Source of the DNA: Dactylosporangium aurantiacum
Lineage (GTDB): Bacteria; Actinomycetota; Actinomycetes; Mycobacteriales; Micromonosporaceae
DNA length: 64,000 nucleotides
Direction: 5' to 3'
Assembly: GCF_000716715.1 (NCBI RefSeq)
Contig: NZ_JNYJ01000014.1
Location: 141,319 to 205,318 of the forward strand
The notes below the pieces were generated by a model. That model saw only the letters and a program-made list of their open reading frames with translations, was not told the origin of the DNA and did no database searches. The stretch's first letter is position 1; the number at the start of each line of letters is the position of its first letter. Made by a program: the position numbers and the translations under genes. Below are positions 1 through 8,510 of the stretch, one piece after another.

Positions 1-972
1 CACCGAGGTGCGGTACGGGCCGGACGCCTCCAGCGACTCGACGGTGACCGGCAGGTCGAGCCCGTCGGCGCCGGCGAGGCGCAGCAGGTCGGCGACGCGC
101 ACGCCCTGCCAGGACGCCCCGGCGCTCCAGCCCTCGACGCAGCTGATCGGCAGGTCGGCCGTCACCTGCGGCAGGGCCGTAAGGTCGGCGAGGCTCAGCG
201 TGTGCCGGCCGCCCGGTCCGGTGAGGACCAGCCGGTAGGTGCCGTCGGCGCGGGCCACGCCGGCGGCCGCGGCGGTCTTGTTCACCGGTACGCCCTGCGG
301 GCCGATCCCCGGCACCCGCGGGGCGAGGACGGAAAGGTGCCGCAGCGGCCGGACGGTCTGCCCGGCGGTCGCGACCGTGACCACCCCGGCGGCCGAGCCG
401 GCGAGGGCGAGCACGCCCCGGCGCGTCCAGCCGCCCGGCGCCGGCGCGACGGGGTCCGGCGCCTCGGGGTCCGGCGCCGCCCGTCGCAGCAGCGGCAGCT
501 TGGCCGCGACGTGCAGCAGCAGGGCACCGGCGAGCAGCCACGCGGTCCAGTAGTGCGCGCCGAGGAAGCCGAACGGCATCGCGGAGTACCAGTAGGCGAT
601 GTTCAGCAGGCCGGTGACCAGCTCGAACACGGCGGCGGCGGACAGCAGCGCGACCGCGGCCCGCTCCAGGGCGTGCGACAGGCCGCGCACCGCCGGCCAG
701 GCGAACAGCCGCGGGTACACCGACCAGATCTTGGCGGTGAGCAGGGGCAGGCAGGCCAGGCCGGTGGCGACGTGCAGGCCCTGCGTGACGCGGTACAGCT
801 GCACCGGGCGGGCCGGCCAGTGGAACCAGCCCGGCGGGTGCTGGATGGCGTGGCTGAGCAGGCCGGTGCCGAAGCAGACGGTGAACGCCGCGGCCAGCCA
901 CAGCCCGAGGTGCGCGGTCAGCCGGGTCGAGCGGGCGGTGGCGGTGAACCGGTCCTGCACCGTGCGCACCAC
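1..972 (-). CDS. Membrane molybdopterin-dependent oxidoreductase (sulfite-oxidase family), partial
   Basis: The 3' end is cut off by the window edge; 324 codons are visible. The N-terminal ~150 residues hold several membrane segments, with histidines that could bind haem in a cytochrome-b-like domain. A Tat-like RR sequence precedes a second hydrophobic stretch, then comes the sulfite-oxidase molybdopterin domain. The motif ISCVEGW near residue 290 carries the Cys expected to coordinate Mo. The start is one of two tandem GTG codons (972 or 969), two bases after the methyltransferase stop, so it is the last gene of a coupled four-gene operon. The substrate is unknown; family members catalyse oxo transfer at or outside the membrane. 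Confidence 0.85.
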   Translation of the reverse strand, partial: MVRTVQDRFTATARSTRLTAHLGLWLAAAFTVCFGTGLLSHAIQHPPGWFHWPARPVQLYRVTQGLHVATGLACLPLLTAKIWSVYPRLFAWPAVRGLSHALERAAVALLSAAAVFELVTGLLNIAYWYSAMPFGFLGAHYWTAWLLAGALLLHVAAKLPLLRRAAPDPEAPDPVAPAPGGWTRRGVLALAGSAAGVVTVATAGQTVRPLRHLSVLAPRVPGIGPQGVPVNKTAAAAGVARADGTYRLVLTGPGGRHTLSLADLTALPQVTADLPISCVEGWSAGASWQGVRVADLLRLAGADGLDLPVTVESLEASGPYRTSV

Positions 973-974
973 GG

Positions 975-1619
975 TCAGCGGGCGAGCTGGGCGAACCATC
1001 GGCCGGCCTCCGTCCAGGACTCGACGAGCCGCAGCGCGGCCCGGGCCGCGACCGCGGCGGCGGCGTCCGCGCCGACGAACGCCCACGGGAACGGGGTGCT
1101 GGTGCGCCCGGGACCGGCCAGTGCCAGCCGCCCCCGCCACGTGCCGGCGCCGGGTGGGTCGAGCTCGACCAGGACCGTGCCGTCCGGCGCCAGCAGCGCC
1201 CGGCAGCGGCGCAGCAGCAGCTCCGGGTCGCCGCCGATGCCGATGTTGCCGTCGGCGAGCAGCGCGTGGTCCCAGCGGCCCTCGTCGGGCAGCGGCGCGA
1301 ACAGGTCCTGGTGCGCGACCGGGGCCCCGTGCCGGCGGGCCAGCCGGACCGCCTGCGCGCTGGCGTCCACCCCGAGGACGCGGCGGCCGGCCGCGGCGAG
1401 CGCCCGGGTGAGCCGGCCCGGTCCGCAGCCGAGGTCGAGGGTGGCGCCCGGGCACCGCTCCAGCAGCGTGTCGTCGCCCGGGAGCAGGCCCTCGCACCAG
1501 GCGACCGGGTCGACCGGGCGGACGTCGGTGCCGTGCCGGTCGACGAGGCGCAGCCGGGCCGGTTCGCCGCGGGCGGCGCGGCGCAGCGCCGCACCGTAGA
1601 CGACGGCCGGGGCGGTCAC
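975..1619 (-). CDS. Class I SAM-dependent methyltransferase
   Basis: A 214-residue protein with the Rossmann SAM-binding signature LDLGCGPGRL near residues 60-70 and an acidic residue after beta-2 (GVDASA). The GTG start shares bases with the TGA of the preceding DUF2064 gene (GTGA overlap), so translation is probably coupled. It lies between a glycosyl/nucleotidyl-type transferase and the membrane Mo enzyme. This suggests it methylates the small molecule or glycoside made by the cluster, but nothing in the sequence identifies the acceptor. Confidence 0.85.
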   Translation of the reverse strand: MTAPAVVYGAALRRAARGEPARLRLVDRHGTDVRPVDPVAWCEGLLPGDDTLLERCPGATLDLGCGPGRLTRALAAAGRRVLGVDASAQAVRLARRHGAPVAHQDLFAPLPDEGRWDHALLADGNIGIGGDPELLLRRCRALLAPDGTVLVELDPPGAGTWRGRLALAGPGRTSTPFPWAFVGADAAAAVAARAALRLVESWTEAGRWFAQLAR

Positions 1620-2278
1620 CGCGCCGCTCCGGCGGGCAGGCCGGCGACGAGCCGGGCGAAACGGCCACCCGGGCCGGCGGCCGCGACGGCGATCGCGTCG
1701 GCGACGGTGTCCACGTCGCGCAGCGTCGCGGTCCTCGCCACGGACAGGCCGTGCCCGCGCAGCGCGGTGAGCGTGTCCGCGCCGGTGCGGGCGGTCGACA
1801 TCGGCACGCCGGCGACCGCGGCCCCGGCGCGCGGGTCACGCAGCCCGAGCAGCCACCAGCCGCCGTCCCTGGCCGGGCCGAGGACCGCGTCCGCGCCGTC
1901 CAGCCGCGCGGCGGCGGCGCCGAGATGGGCCGGCGTCAGCTGCGGGGTGTCCATGCCGACGAGCAGCGACGCGACGCCGGGCAGCGCGGTGTCCAGGTAC
2001 GCGGCGGCGATCCGCTCGCCGAGCGGCCCGCCGCGCTGGCCGGCCAGGCGCCAGCCGGGCGGCACGACCGGCCGCCCGGCGGCGCCGTCCGGCTGGTCGA
2101 GCACGAGCGTGCGGGCCACGGCCGGCGTCGCGGTGAGCGCGTCGACGGTGTCGGCGAGGGCGGCCGCGGCCACCCCCGCCGCCTGCTCGAACGTCCACGG
2201 TGGACAGAGCCGGGTCTTCACCCGGCCCGGCACGGGCGCCTTGGCGAGCAGCAGCAGCTGCACCGGCGGCGCGCTCAC
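1616..2278 (-). CDS. DUF2064 / TIGR04282-type glycosyltransferase-like protein
   Basis: 220 residues. The N-terminus (LLAKAPVPGRVKTRL) and the central DTPQL and GPARDGGWWLLGL motifs are typical of the DUF2064 family, a GT-A fold group related to nucleotidyl/glycosyl transferases. The family label in some databases mentions arsenosugar synthesis; nothing here shows an arsenic substrate. The GTG start overlaps the stop of the upstream glycosyltransferase. The reading frame continues upstream without a stop, but that stretch is a shadow of the preceding gene. Confidence 0.85.
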   Translation of the reverse strand: MSAPPVQLLLLAKAPVPGRVKTRLCPPWTFEQAAGVAAAALADTVDALTATPAVARTLVLDQPDGAAGRPVVPPGWRLAGQRGGPLGERIAAAYLDTALPGVASLLVGMDTPQLTPAHLGAAAARLDGADAVLGPARDGGWWLLGLRDPRAGAAVAGVPMSTARTGADTLTALRGHGLSVARTATLRDVDTVADAIAVAAAGPGGRFARLVAGLPAGAAR

Positions 2279-2928
2279 CGGGCCAGCACCCGGCTCATGT
2301 CGCGCACGGCACGCAGCGTGCCGGCGACGGTGCCGGTGACCTTCGACCGGCCGCCGGCCGCGCGGGGCGCGTAGTCGACGTCGACCTCGGCGACGCGCCA
2401 GCCCGCGGCGGCGGCCCGCACCACCATCTCGAGGGGGTAGCCGAAGCGCCGGTCGGTCAGGTCCAGGGCGAGCAGCGCCTCGCGGCGGGCCGCCCGCATC
2501 GGCCCGAGGTCGTGCACCGGCACGCCGGCGGTGCGGCGCAGCCGCCAGGCCACCACGGCGTTGCCGGCCCGGCCGTGCAGCGGCCAGGCGCCGCGGGTGG
2601 TCGGCCGGCGCCGGCCGAGGAGCAGGTCGGCGTCGCCGCCGGCGACGGGCCCGGCGACCCGGGGCAGCTGGCGCGGGTCGAACGAGCCGTCGGCGTCCAT
2701 GAAGCACACGACGTCCGCGGTCGCGGCCCGCAGCCCGGCGTGCGCCGCGGCGCCGAACCCGCGCGGGGCCGCGGTGACGACCGTCGCGCCGTGCGCGGCG
2801 GCGATCTCGGCGGAGCCGTCGGTCGAGCCGTTGTCGGCGACGATCGGGTGGTAGCCGGCCGGCATCCGGGCCAGCACCCAGGGCAGGGCGGCGGCCTCGT
2901 TGAGGCAGGGCAGAACGACATCTGGCAC
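2275..2928 (-). CDS. Family 2 glycosyltransferase (dolichol-phosphate-mannose-synthase-like)
   Basis: 217 residues with a GT2 GT-A fold: LPCLNEA at the N-terminus, NGSTDGS, and the metal-binding DADG motif near residue 80. No C-terminal membrane helices are visible, so it resembles the short DPM1-type soluble enzymes that transfer a sugar from NDP-sugar to a polyprenyl phosphate or other acceptor. It is the first gene of the reverse operon. The start is GTG 113 bases from the divergent epimerase gene. The acceptor is unknown. Confidence 0.88.
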   Translation of the reverse strand: MPDVVLPCLNEAAALPWVLARMPAGYHPIVADNGSTDGSAEIAAAHGATVVTAAPRGFGAAAHAGLRAATADVVCFMDADGSFDPRQLPRVAGPVAGGDADLLLGRRRPTTRGAWPLHGRAGNAVVAWRLRRTAGVPVHDLGPMRAARREALLALDLTDRRFGYPLEMVVRAAAAGWRVAEVDVDYAPRAAGGRSKVTGTVAGTLRAVRDMSRVLAR

Positions 2929-2946
2929 GTTCCGGACGCTACGCGT

Positions 2947-3000
2947 GATCTTGCGAGCAAGATCTTACGAGCCGCGAACCAACCATTACGAGGTGCGAAC
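2947..3000. promoter_or_regulatory. Divergent promoter with inverted repeat and 21-base-spaced direct repeats
   Basis: In the 113-base gap between the glycosyltransferase and the epimerase, 2947-2954 and 2957-2964 form a perfect 8-base inverted repeat (GATCTTGC / GCAAGATC). It is followed by two 15-base direct repeats (TTACGAGCCGCGAAC at 2965 and TTACGAGGTGCGAAC at 2986) that differ at two bases and start 21 bases apart, two helical turns. This looks like a regulator-binding array; the regulator is not in the window. Confidence 0.5.
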
Positions 3001-3041
3001 GTGGCCGGTCGCGGCGGTCCGGGCGCTCCTACGTTGAGCCC

Positions 3042-4097
3042 ATGCGCATCCTCGTCACCGGCGGCGCCGGGTTCATCGGCCGGCACGTCGTCAACGCCCT
3101 GCACGCCGCCGGCCACGACACCGTCGTGCTCGACAGCCTGCACCCCGCCGCGCACGCCGGCGGCGGCCCGGTCCCCGACGGCGTCGTGCGGGCCGACGTC
3201 CGCGACGCCGGCGCGGTCGCCGCCGCCCTCCGCTCGGTCGACGTCGTCGTGCACCAGGCCGCGATGGTCGGCATGGGCGTCGACCTGGCGGACCTGCCCG
3301 ACTACGTCGGCTGCAACGACCTGGGCACCGCCGTGCTGCTCGCCGGCATGGCCCGGGCCGGGGTGCGCCGGCTGGTGCTGGCCAGCTCGATGGTCGTCTA
3401 CGGCGAGGGCGCCTACAGCTGCCCGCGGCACGGGGCCGTCGAACCCGCCCCGCGCCGCCGCGCCGACCTGGACGCCGGCCGGTTCGACCCGCCGTGCCCC
3501 GCCTGCGGCGCCACGCTGGTGCCGGGCGAGGTCGGCGAGGCCGCGCCGGTGCGCCCCCGCAGCGTGTACGCCGCGACGAAGACCGCGCAGGAGCACCTCG
3601 CCGCAGCGTGGGCGGCCGCCTGCGACGGGGGTGTCGTCGCGCTGCGATACCACAACGTGTACGGCCCCGGCATGCCCCGCGACACGCCGTACAGCGGCGT
3701 CGCGGCCATCTTCCGCTCCGCGCTGGAGGCCGGCCGGGCGCCCCGCGTCTTCGAGGACGGTGCCCAGCGCCGCGACTTCGTCCACGTCGAGGACGTCGCC
3801 CACGCCAACGTCCTCGCCGCCGGCGCGACCGCCGGGCCCGGCTTCCGGCCGTACAACGTCGCCTCCGGCCACCCGATCACCATCGCCACCATGGCCGCCA
3901 CCCTCGCCGAGGCGATGGGCGGCCCGGCGCCCGTCATCACCGGCGAGCACCGGGCCGGCGACGTCCGGCACATCGTCGCCGCCGCCGGCCTCGCCCGCCG
4001 CGACCTCGGCTTCGAGGCCCGCATCCACCCGTCGGCCGGCCTGCGCGCCCTGGCGACGGCGCCCCTGCGCCCCGCCGCGCCGGCCGCCGCGCGGTGA
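3042..4097 (+). CDS. NAD-dependent epimerase/dehydratase with Cys-rich insertion
   Basis: 351-residue extended SDR. GGAGFIG at residues 7-13 binds NAD and YAATK supplies the YxxxK catalytic pair. Between the core beta strands and the active site sits an insertion of about 40 residues with CPRH and CPAC motifs, looking like a zinc-ribbon loop not found in textbook UDP-glucose 4-epimerases. Its divergent arrangement with the glycosyltransferase operon suggests it makes or modifies the nucleotide sugar for that pathway. The precise sugar cannot be read from sequence. Confidence 0.88.
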   Translation: MRILVTGGAGFIGRHVVNALHAAGHDTVVLDSLHPAAHAGGGPVPDGVVRADVRDAGAVAAALRSVDVVVHQAAMVGMGVDLADLPDYVGCNDLGTAVLLAGMARAGVRRLVLASSMVVYGEGAYSCPRHGAVEPAPRRRADLDAGRFDPPCPACGATLVPGEVGEAAPVRPRSVYAATKTAQEHLAAAWAAACDGGVVALRYHNVYGPGMPRDTPYSGVAAIFRSALEAGRAPRVFEDGAQRRDFVHVEDVAHANVLAAGATAGPGFRPYNVASGHPITIATMAATLAEAMGGPAPVITGEHRAGDVRHIVAAAGLARRDLGFEARIHPSAGLRALATAPLRPAAPAAAR

Positions 4098-4139
4098 CCC
4101 GCGACGGTCCGCCGCGCCCCGTGGGCATCGCCGGCGTCG

Positions 4140-5585
4140 CTACCGTTGCGGCGCCGGCACGCGCGGCAGCAGGGCCGCCACGAGCAGGCCGATGACGGCG
4201 ATGACGACCAGGACCGTCAGTGACGCGGCGTACGGCTGGCGGCCGGGCTGCGAGGCGGCCACGATCACCGAGCCGACCAGGGCGGTGCCCAGCGACGAGC
4301 CGAGGTTGGACACGGCGCGGGACAGGCCGGAGATGTCGCCCTGGTCGCGGTCGGGGAACGCGGACTGCACCAGGTTCACCGAGGCGGTGAGCATGGCGCC
4401 CAGGCCGACGCCGGCGACCAGCAGGCCCGGGGCGGTGCGCCACGCGCCGGTGCCGGTGGCGGCCAGGACGAGCAGCGTGACGGTGCCGAGCACGGTGAGG
4501 ACGAAACCGCCGACGATCAGGGTGCGCTGGGTGCGCCGGCGGGCGAACCGCTCGGCGGCGGCCGAGGAGGCCAGGATGCCGACCGTGGCCGGGGTGAGCG
4601 CCAGGCCGGTCATGACGGCGCTGTAGCCGAGCGCCTCCTGCAGGTAGACCGCGGTGACGAAGAACGTGCCCTGCATGACGAGCCACTGCACCGCCTGCGT
4701 GCCCAGCCCCAGGTTCGCCGCCCGGTCGCCGAACATGCGCAGGTGGATCAGCGGCGTGCGGCCGGCGCGTTCGGTGCGGCGCAGGTGCAGCACGAACAGG
4801 GCGAGGGCCAGCGCGCCCAGGGCGAGCGACAGCCAGACCGGGGAGATGCCACCCTCGGCGATGAGGACGTGCCCGGCGACGGCGAAGTCGGTGCGGGCGC
4901 CGCGCCAGCCGTACGTGGTCGACTGCAGCACGCCGAGCACGACGAACATCAGGCCGACCGCGGACAGCACCGCGCCCGTCACGTCGAAGCGCGGCCGCGG
5001 GTCGGGGCGGGCGGGGTCGGGCAGCCGGCGGACCAGCACGACGATCCAGCCGATGACGAGCACCTGCAGCAGGAACGACGCCCGCCAGGTGATGAGCGAG
5101 GTGATCAGGCCGCCGATGAGCGGGCCGGTGGCCGCGCCGAGCGCACCGGCGCCGCTCACGATGCCGAAGTACTTCGCGCGCACGGCGAGGTCCGGCGACG
5201 CGACCGTGATCAGGATGTAGATCGGCGGGATCATGAGGGCCGAGCCGACGCCCTCCAGCAGGGCGTTGCCGAGCAGCATCAGGCCCAGCCCGGGCGCGAC
5301 CGCGGCGAGGAGGGCGCCGGCGCCGTACAGCAGCAGGCCGGCGACCAGGCACCGCTTGCGCCCCCACACGTCGGTGAGCTTGCTGCCCGGGATCATCAGC
5401 GCGGCCATGGTGAGCGTGAACAGCGTGATGGTCGTCTGCACGCCGAAGACCGTGGTGTGCAGGTCGTGCGCCATCGGCGTGATGGCGACGTTCATGGCGG
5501 TGCCGGCGTAGCTGCAGATGAACTGGGCCAGTGCGAGGGGCAGGATCATCGCCCGGGCGGCGTCCGGCGGCCGGCTGGTAGGCAC
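4140..5585 (-). CDS. MFS drug exporter, DHA2-like
   Basis: About 481 residues with roughly 14 hydrophobic segments. The loop after TM2 (GSKLTDVWGRKRCL) is the MFS motif A and the LAQF start of TM1 is typical of the 14-TM DHA2 exporters. I chose the GTG at 5585, which leaves a short hydrophilic N-terminus before TM1; the ATG at 5549 is an alternative that removes 12 residues. The gene ends 43 bases from the convergent epimerase. Substrate unknown; probably proton-coupled export of a hydrophobic or cationic compound. Confidence 0.85.
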   Translation of the reverse strand: MPTSRPPDAARAMILPLALAQFICSYAGTAMNVAITPMAHDLHTTVFGVQTTITLFTLTMAALMIPGSKLTDVWGRKRCLVAGLLLYGAGALLAAVAPGLGLMLLGNALLEGVGSALMIPPIYILITVASPDLAVRAKYFGIVSGAGALGAATGPLIGGLITSLITWRASFLLQVLVIGWIVVLVRRLPDPARPDPRPRFDVTGAVLSAVGLMFVVLGVLQSTTYGWRGARTDFAVAGHVLIAEGGISPVWLSLALGALALALFVLHLRRTERAGRTPLIHLRMFGDRAANLGLGTQAVQWLVMQGTFFVTAVYLQEALGYSAVMTGLALTPATVGILASSAAAERFARRRTQRTLIVGGFVLTVLGTVTLLVLAATGTGAWRTAPGLLVAGVGLGAMLTASVNLVQSAFPDRDQGDISGLSRAVSNLGSSLGTALVGSVIVAASQPGRQPYAASLTVLVVIAVIGLLVAALLPRVPAPQR

Positions 5586-5693
5586 CTGGCGATAATGGCC
5601 GCGCGGCACCGCGGGCACACCATCCGCGCCGGATGAGCCCGGCCGCCGGCGGGTTCGCCGGATCGGCGCCCACGGCCGGGCCGGGCAACTACC

Positions 5694-7241
5694 GTGGAGC
5701 CGGTGGGGTGGTGCCGGCGGGTCTGTTCGGTGGTCACGGCGGTGGTGGTGCTCGCCGCGTGCGGCGGCGCCCCGCGCGGCACCCCGAAGACGCCGAAGGT
5801 CCCGCCGTCGGGAGTCCTGGTCCTGTACGACACGACCGGGCAGTTCGGCGACCTGGGCGAGCTGTACGCGGTGCAGGCCGGCAACCTCGCCTCGCACTTC
5901 GACACGTGGGAGTCCGCGCCCGTCGGCCGGTACCGGGCCGGCAGCGCCGCGCGGCACCGGCTGACGATCTACGTCGGGTCGACGTACGACGAGCCGCTGC
6001 CCGACGCGTTCCTGGCCGACGTAGCCGCCGGCGCGCCGGTGCTGTGGCTGGGGGCGAACATCTGGCAGCTGCTGGCCCGGCACGGCGGGGTGGGGCTGCG
6101 GTCGGCGGCGATCGACGACACGGTCGTGACGGCGGTGCGCTACCACGGCACCGAGCTCACCCGGCACCCGTCGGCCGGGTCCATGGTCCGGGTCGGGCTG
6201 GACGCGGCCGCCACCACGCTCGCCGAAGCGGTGCTGCCCGACGGCGGGGTGGTGCCGTACGCGGTGCGGGCCGGCGCGCTCACGTACGTCACGGAGGTGC
6301 CGCTGACGTACGTGATGTTCGACGACCGGTACCTCGTCCTGGCCGACCTGCTGTTCACGCTGCTGGCGCCGGACACGCCGCAGCGGCACCGGGCGCTGGT
6401 GCGCATCGAGGACGTCGGCCCGCACTCCGACCCCGCGCAGCTGCGGGCGATCGCCGACTACCTGGCGGGCCGGGGCGTGCCGTTCGCCGTCGCGGTGTTT
6501 CCCGTGTACGACGACGCCGCCGGCACCTACTCCGGCGGGGTGCCCGTGCACCGGACGCTCAGCGACGCGCCCGCCGTGGTCGAGGCGCTGCGGTACATGG
6601 CCGGGCACGGCGGCACGCTCCTCATGCACGGGTACACGCACGGCATGGCCGGCGCCCGCAACCCGTACGGGGTCAGCGCCGAGGACTACGAGTTCTACCG
6701 CGCCCACGTCGACGCCGACGGCTCGGTCGTGCTGGACGGCGCCGTCGCCGGCGACTCGGCCGGTTGGGCGCTCGGCCGGCTGGACGCGGCCCGGCGCGAG
6801 TGGACGGCGGCCGGGCTGACCCCGCCGGACATCTGGGAGTTCCCGCACTACACGGCCAGCGCCGCGGACTACCGGGCGATCGCCACGGCACCCGGCATCC
6901 GCGCCCGCTACGAGCAGGTCCTGTACTTCTCCGGCGTCCTGTCCGGCGACCCGGCGAGCGCCCGGTCGGTGAGCCAGTTCTTCCCGTACGTGGTCGACGA
7001 CGCCTACGGCACCCCGGTCATCCCCGAGACCCTCGGCAACGTGGCCACCCAGCGCTTCAACCAGCACGGCGTGCGGCTCGCCCCGGACCTGGTCGCCTCC
7101 GCCCGCCGCCAGCTCGTGGTCCGGGACAACGTGGCGAGCTTCTTCTACCACCCGTTCCTGGGCCTGCAGTACCTGCCCGAGCTCGTGGACGGCATCCAGC
7201 AGCTCGGCTACACCTTCGTCGCGGCGCCGTCGCTGCTGTGA
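5694..7241 (+). CDS. DUF2334 lipoprotein (polysaccharide-deacetylase-like fold)
   Basis: 515 residues from a GTG start. A signal peptide ends in the lipobox VLAAC, so the mature protein should be lipid-anchored outside the membrane. The C-terminal two-thirds match DUF2334, distantly related to NodB polysaccharide deacetylases: RIEDVGPHSD carries acidic metal-binding residues, LLMHGYTHG the metal histidines, and FFYHPFL a late His. Such proteins may deacetylate or otherwise act on cell-surface glycans, but no member is well characterised in my knowledge. It stands alone, divergent from the exporter. Confidence 0.8.
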   Translation: MEPVGWCRRVCSVVTAVVVLAACGGAPRGTPKTPKVPPSGVLVLYDTTGQFGDLGELYAVQAGNLASHFDTWESAPVGRYRAGSAARHRLTIYVGSTYDEPLPDAFLADVAAGAPVLWLGANIWQLLARHGGVGLRSAAIDDTVVTAVRYHGTELTRHPSAGSMVRVGLDAAATTLAEAVLPDGGVVPYAVRAGALTYVTEVPLTYVMFDDRYLVLADLLFTLLAPDTPQRHRALVRIEDVGPHSDPAQLRAIADYLAGRGVPFAVAVFPVYDDAAGTYSGGVPVHRTLSDAPAVVEALRYMAGHGGTLLMHGYTHGMAGARNPYGVSAEDYEFYRAHVDADGSVVLDGAVAGDSAGWALGRLDAARREWTAAGLTPPDIWEFPHYTASAADYRAIATAPGIRARYEQVLYFSGVLSGDPASARSVSQFFPYVVDDAYGTPVIPETLGNVATQRFNQHGVRLAPDLVASARRQLVVRDNVASFFYHPFLGLQYLPELVDGIQQLGYTFVAAPSLL

Positions 7242-7275
7242 CCCGCCCGGGCGCAGAGGGTCTCGAGGTCGTGGG

Positions 7276-8448
7276 TCATTCGCGGCGGGGGGCGGCGGGG
7301 GGTGCGCTGAGGCCGACGGTGAACAGGCGCCGGTCGACCTCGTTGAGGGCGAGCCGCAGCGCGCCCAGGGCGACGCTGTCCGCGCCCAGCGTCGAGGCGC
7401 GCACGTCCGGCACGCGCAGGCAGAGCTTCTGCAGCTCGCGGCGCAGCGGGTCGAGGACGAGGTCGGCGGAGCGGGAGAAGCCGCCGCCGAAGACGACGAT
7501 CTGCGGGTCGAGGGCCAGGACGAGGGCGGCGGTGCCGACGGCGAGGTCCTTGACGTAGCGGTTGACGGCGGTACGGGCGTCGCGGTTGCCGTCGCGGGCG
7601 GCGTTGAAGACCCAGGCGGCGGCGTCGTCGGGGCTGACGGTGGTCGGCACGCCGGGGCAGCTCTGCAGGTGCGACGGGGCGGCGAGCCAGCGCACGGCCT
7701 TGAGGGCGCCGATCTCGCCGGCCGCGCCGCCGTAGCCGCGGCGCAGGACGCCGTCGATGATGAGGCCGGCACCGGTGCGCATGCCGGCGAGGAGGAAGAC
7801 GATGTCGTCGGCGTCGCGGGCGGCGCCCTGCCAGCGCTCGGCCAGGGCGGCGAGCTTGCAGTCGTTCTCCACGATGATGGGGCAGGTGAACCGGTCGCTG
7901 AGGTGGGCGGCGACGTCCACGGTCTGCCAGCCGGGCAGCGGCGTGAAGAGGGTCGTCCTGCCGGTGGCGTCGACCGGGCCGGTGACGCCGACGGTGACGG
8001 CCCAGATGTCCTGGGCGGTCTTGCCGGCCTCGGCGAGGCAGGTGGTGAGCACCTGGTCGAGGGCGGCGAGGCGCTCGCCCGGGTCGGCGTCCGCGGCGAC
8101 GGGGCGCCGGGCGGTCTGCACGACGGTGCCGTCGAGGTCGGCGAGGTGGGCCAGTATCTTGTGCGCGCCGACGTCGACGCCGATGACGTGGCCGGCGCTG
8201 GCGCGGAACCGGTAGCGCCGGGCGGGGCGGCCCACGACGCTGCTGCCGTCGGGCTCCACGACGGTGGCCCAGCCGCCGGTGACGAGGCCCTGGGCGATGA
8301 CGTCGACGGCGGGGCGCGACAGCCCGGTGAGCTTCGCCAGCTCGGTGACCGTGGCCGGCGGCTGGTCCCGCAGGGCGCTGACGATCGTCAATGAGTTGAG
8401 CTCGCGCAGCCGCGTCAGGTCGGTCCCCGAGATGACCTGATCTGCCAC
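7276..8448 (-). CDS. ROK family transcriptional regulator
   Basis: 390 residues. An N-terminal winged helix-turn-helix (about residues 10-70, TVTELAKLTGLSRPAVDVI) is followed by a sugar-kinase-like ROK domain with GVDVGAHK (ATP-loop-like) and GRTTLF. The ROK zinc signature is degenerate: the usual GHM after GEIG is ALK and only one Cys of the cluster is left. A sensor role is therefore likelier than kinase activity. GTG at 8448 is preceded by AAGGGGCG. It is divergent from a Gfo/Idh oxidoreductase, and an 11-base motif next to that gene recurs at the sugar ABC operon. Confidence 0.88.
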   Translation of the reverse strand: MADQVISGTDLTRLRELNSLTIVSALRDQPPATVTELAKLTGLSRPAVDVIAQGLVTGGWATVVEPDGSSVVGRPARRYRFRASAGHVIGVDVGAHKILAHLADLDGTVVQTARRPVAADADPGERLAALDQVLTTCLAEAGKTAQDIWAVTVGVTGPVDATGRTTLFTPLPGWQTVDVAAHLSDRFTCPIIVENDCKLAALAERWQGAARDADDIVFLLAGMRTGAGLIIDGVLRRGYGGAAGEIGALKAVRWLAAPSHLQSCPGVPTTVSPDDAAAWVFNAARDGNRDARTAVNRYVKDLAVGTAALVLALDPQIVVFGGGFSRSADLVLDPLRRELQKLCLRVPDVRASTLGADSVALGALRLALNEVDRRLFTVGLSAPPAAPRRE

Positions 8449-8458
8449 TGTGCGCCCC

Positions 8459-8510
8459 TTGACGTGCGATGCCGGTATCCCCACCAATATTGCTATGGAG
8501 TTTACAAAGT
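8459..8510 (+). promoter_or_regulatory. Gfo/Idh promoter with putative ROK operator
   Basis: TTGACG at 8459-8464 may be a -35 element and CAATAT at 8485-8490 a weak -10. GTTTACAAAGT at 8500-8510 differs at one base from GTTGACAAAGT at 15697-15707 in front of the sugar ABC operon. I infer a shared operator, most simply for the adjacent ROK protein. It lies inside the first codons of the chosen oxidoreductase start. Confidence 0.45.

Noticed and set aside
1616..2278. Arsenosugar pathway linking the DUF2064 gene to the ArsR gene
   Set aside because: They are over 60 kb apart, and the arsenic label of the transferase family is not supported by any neighbouring gene.
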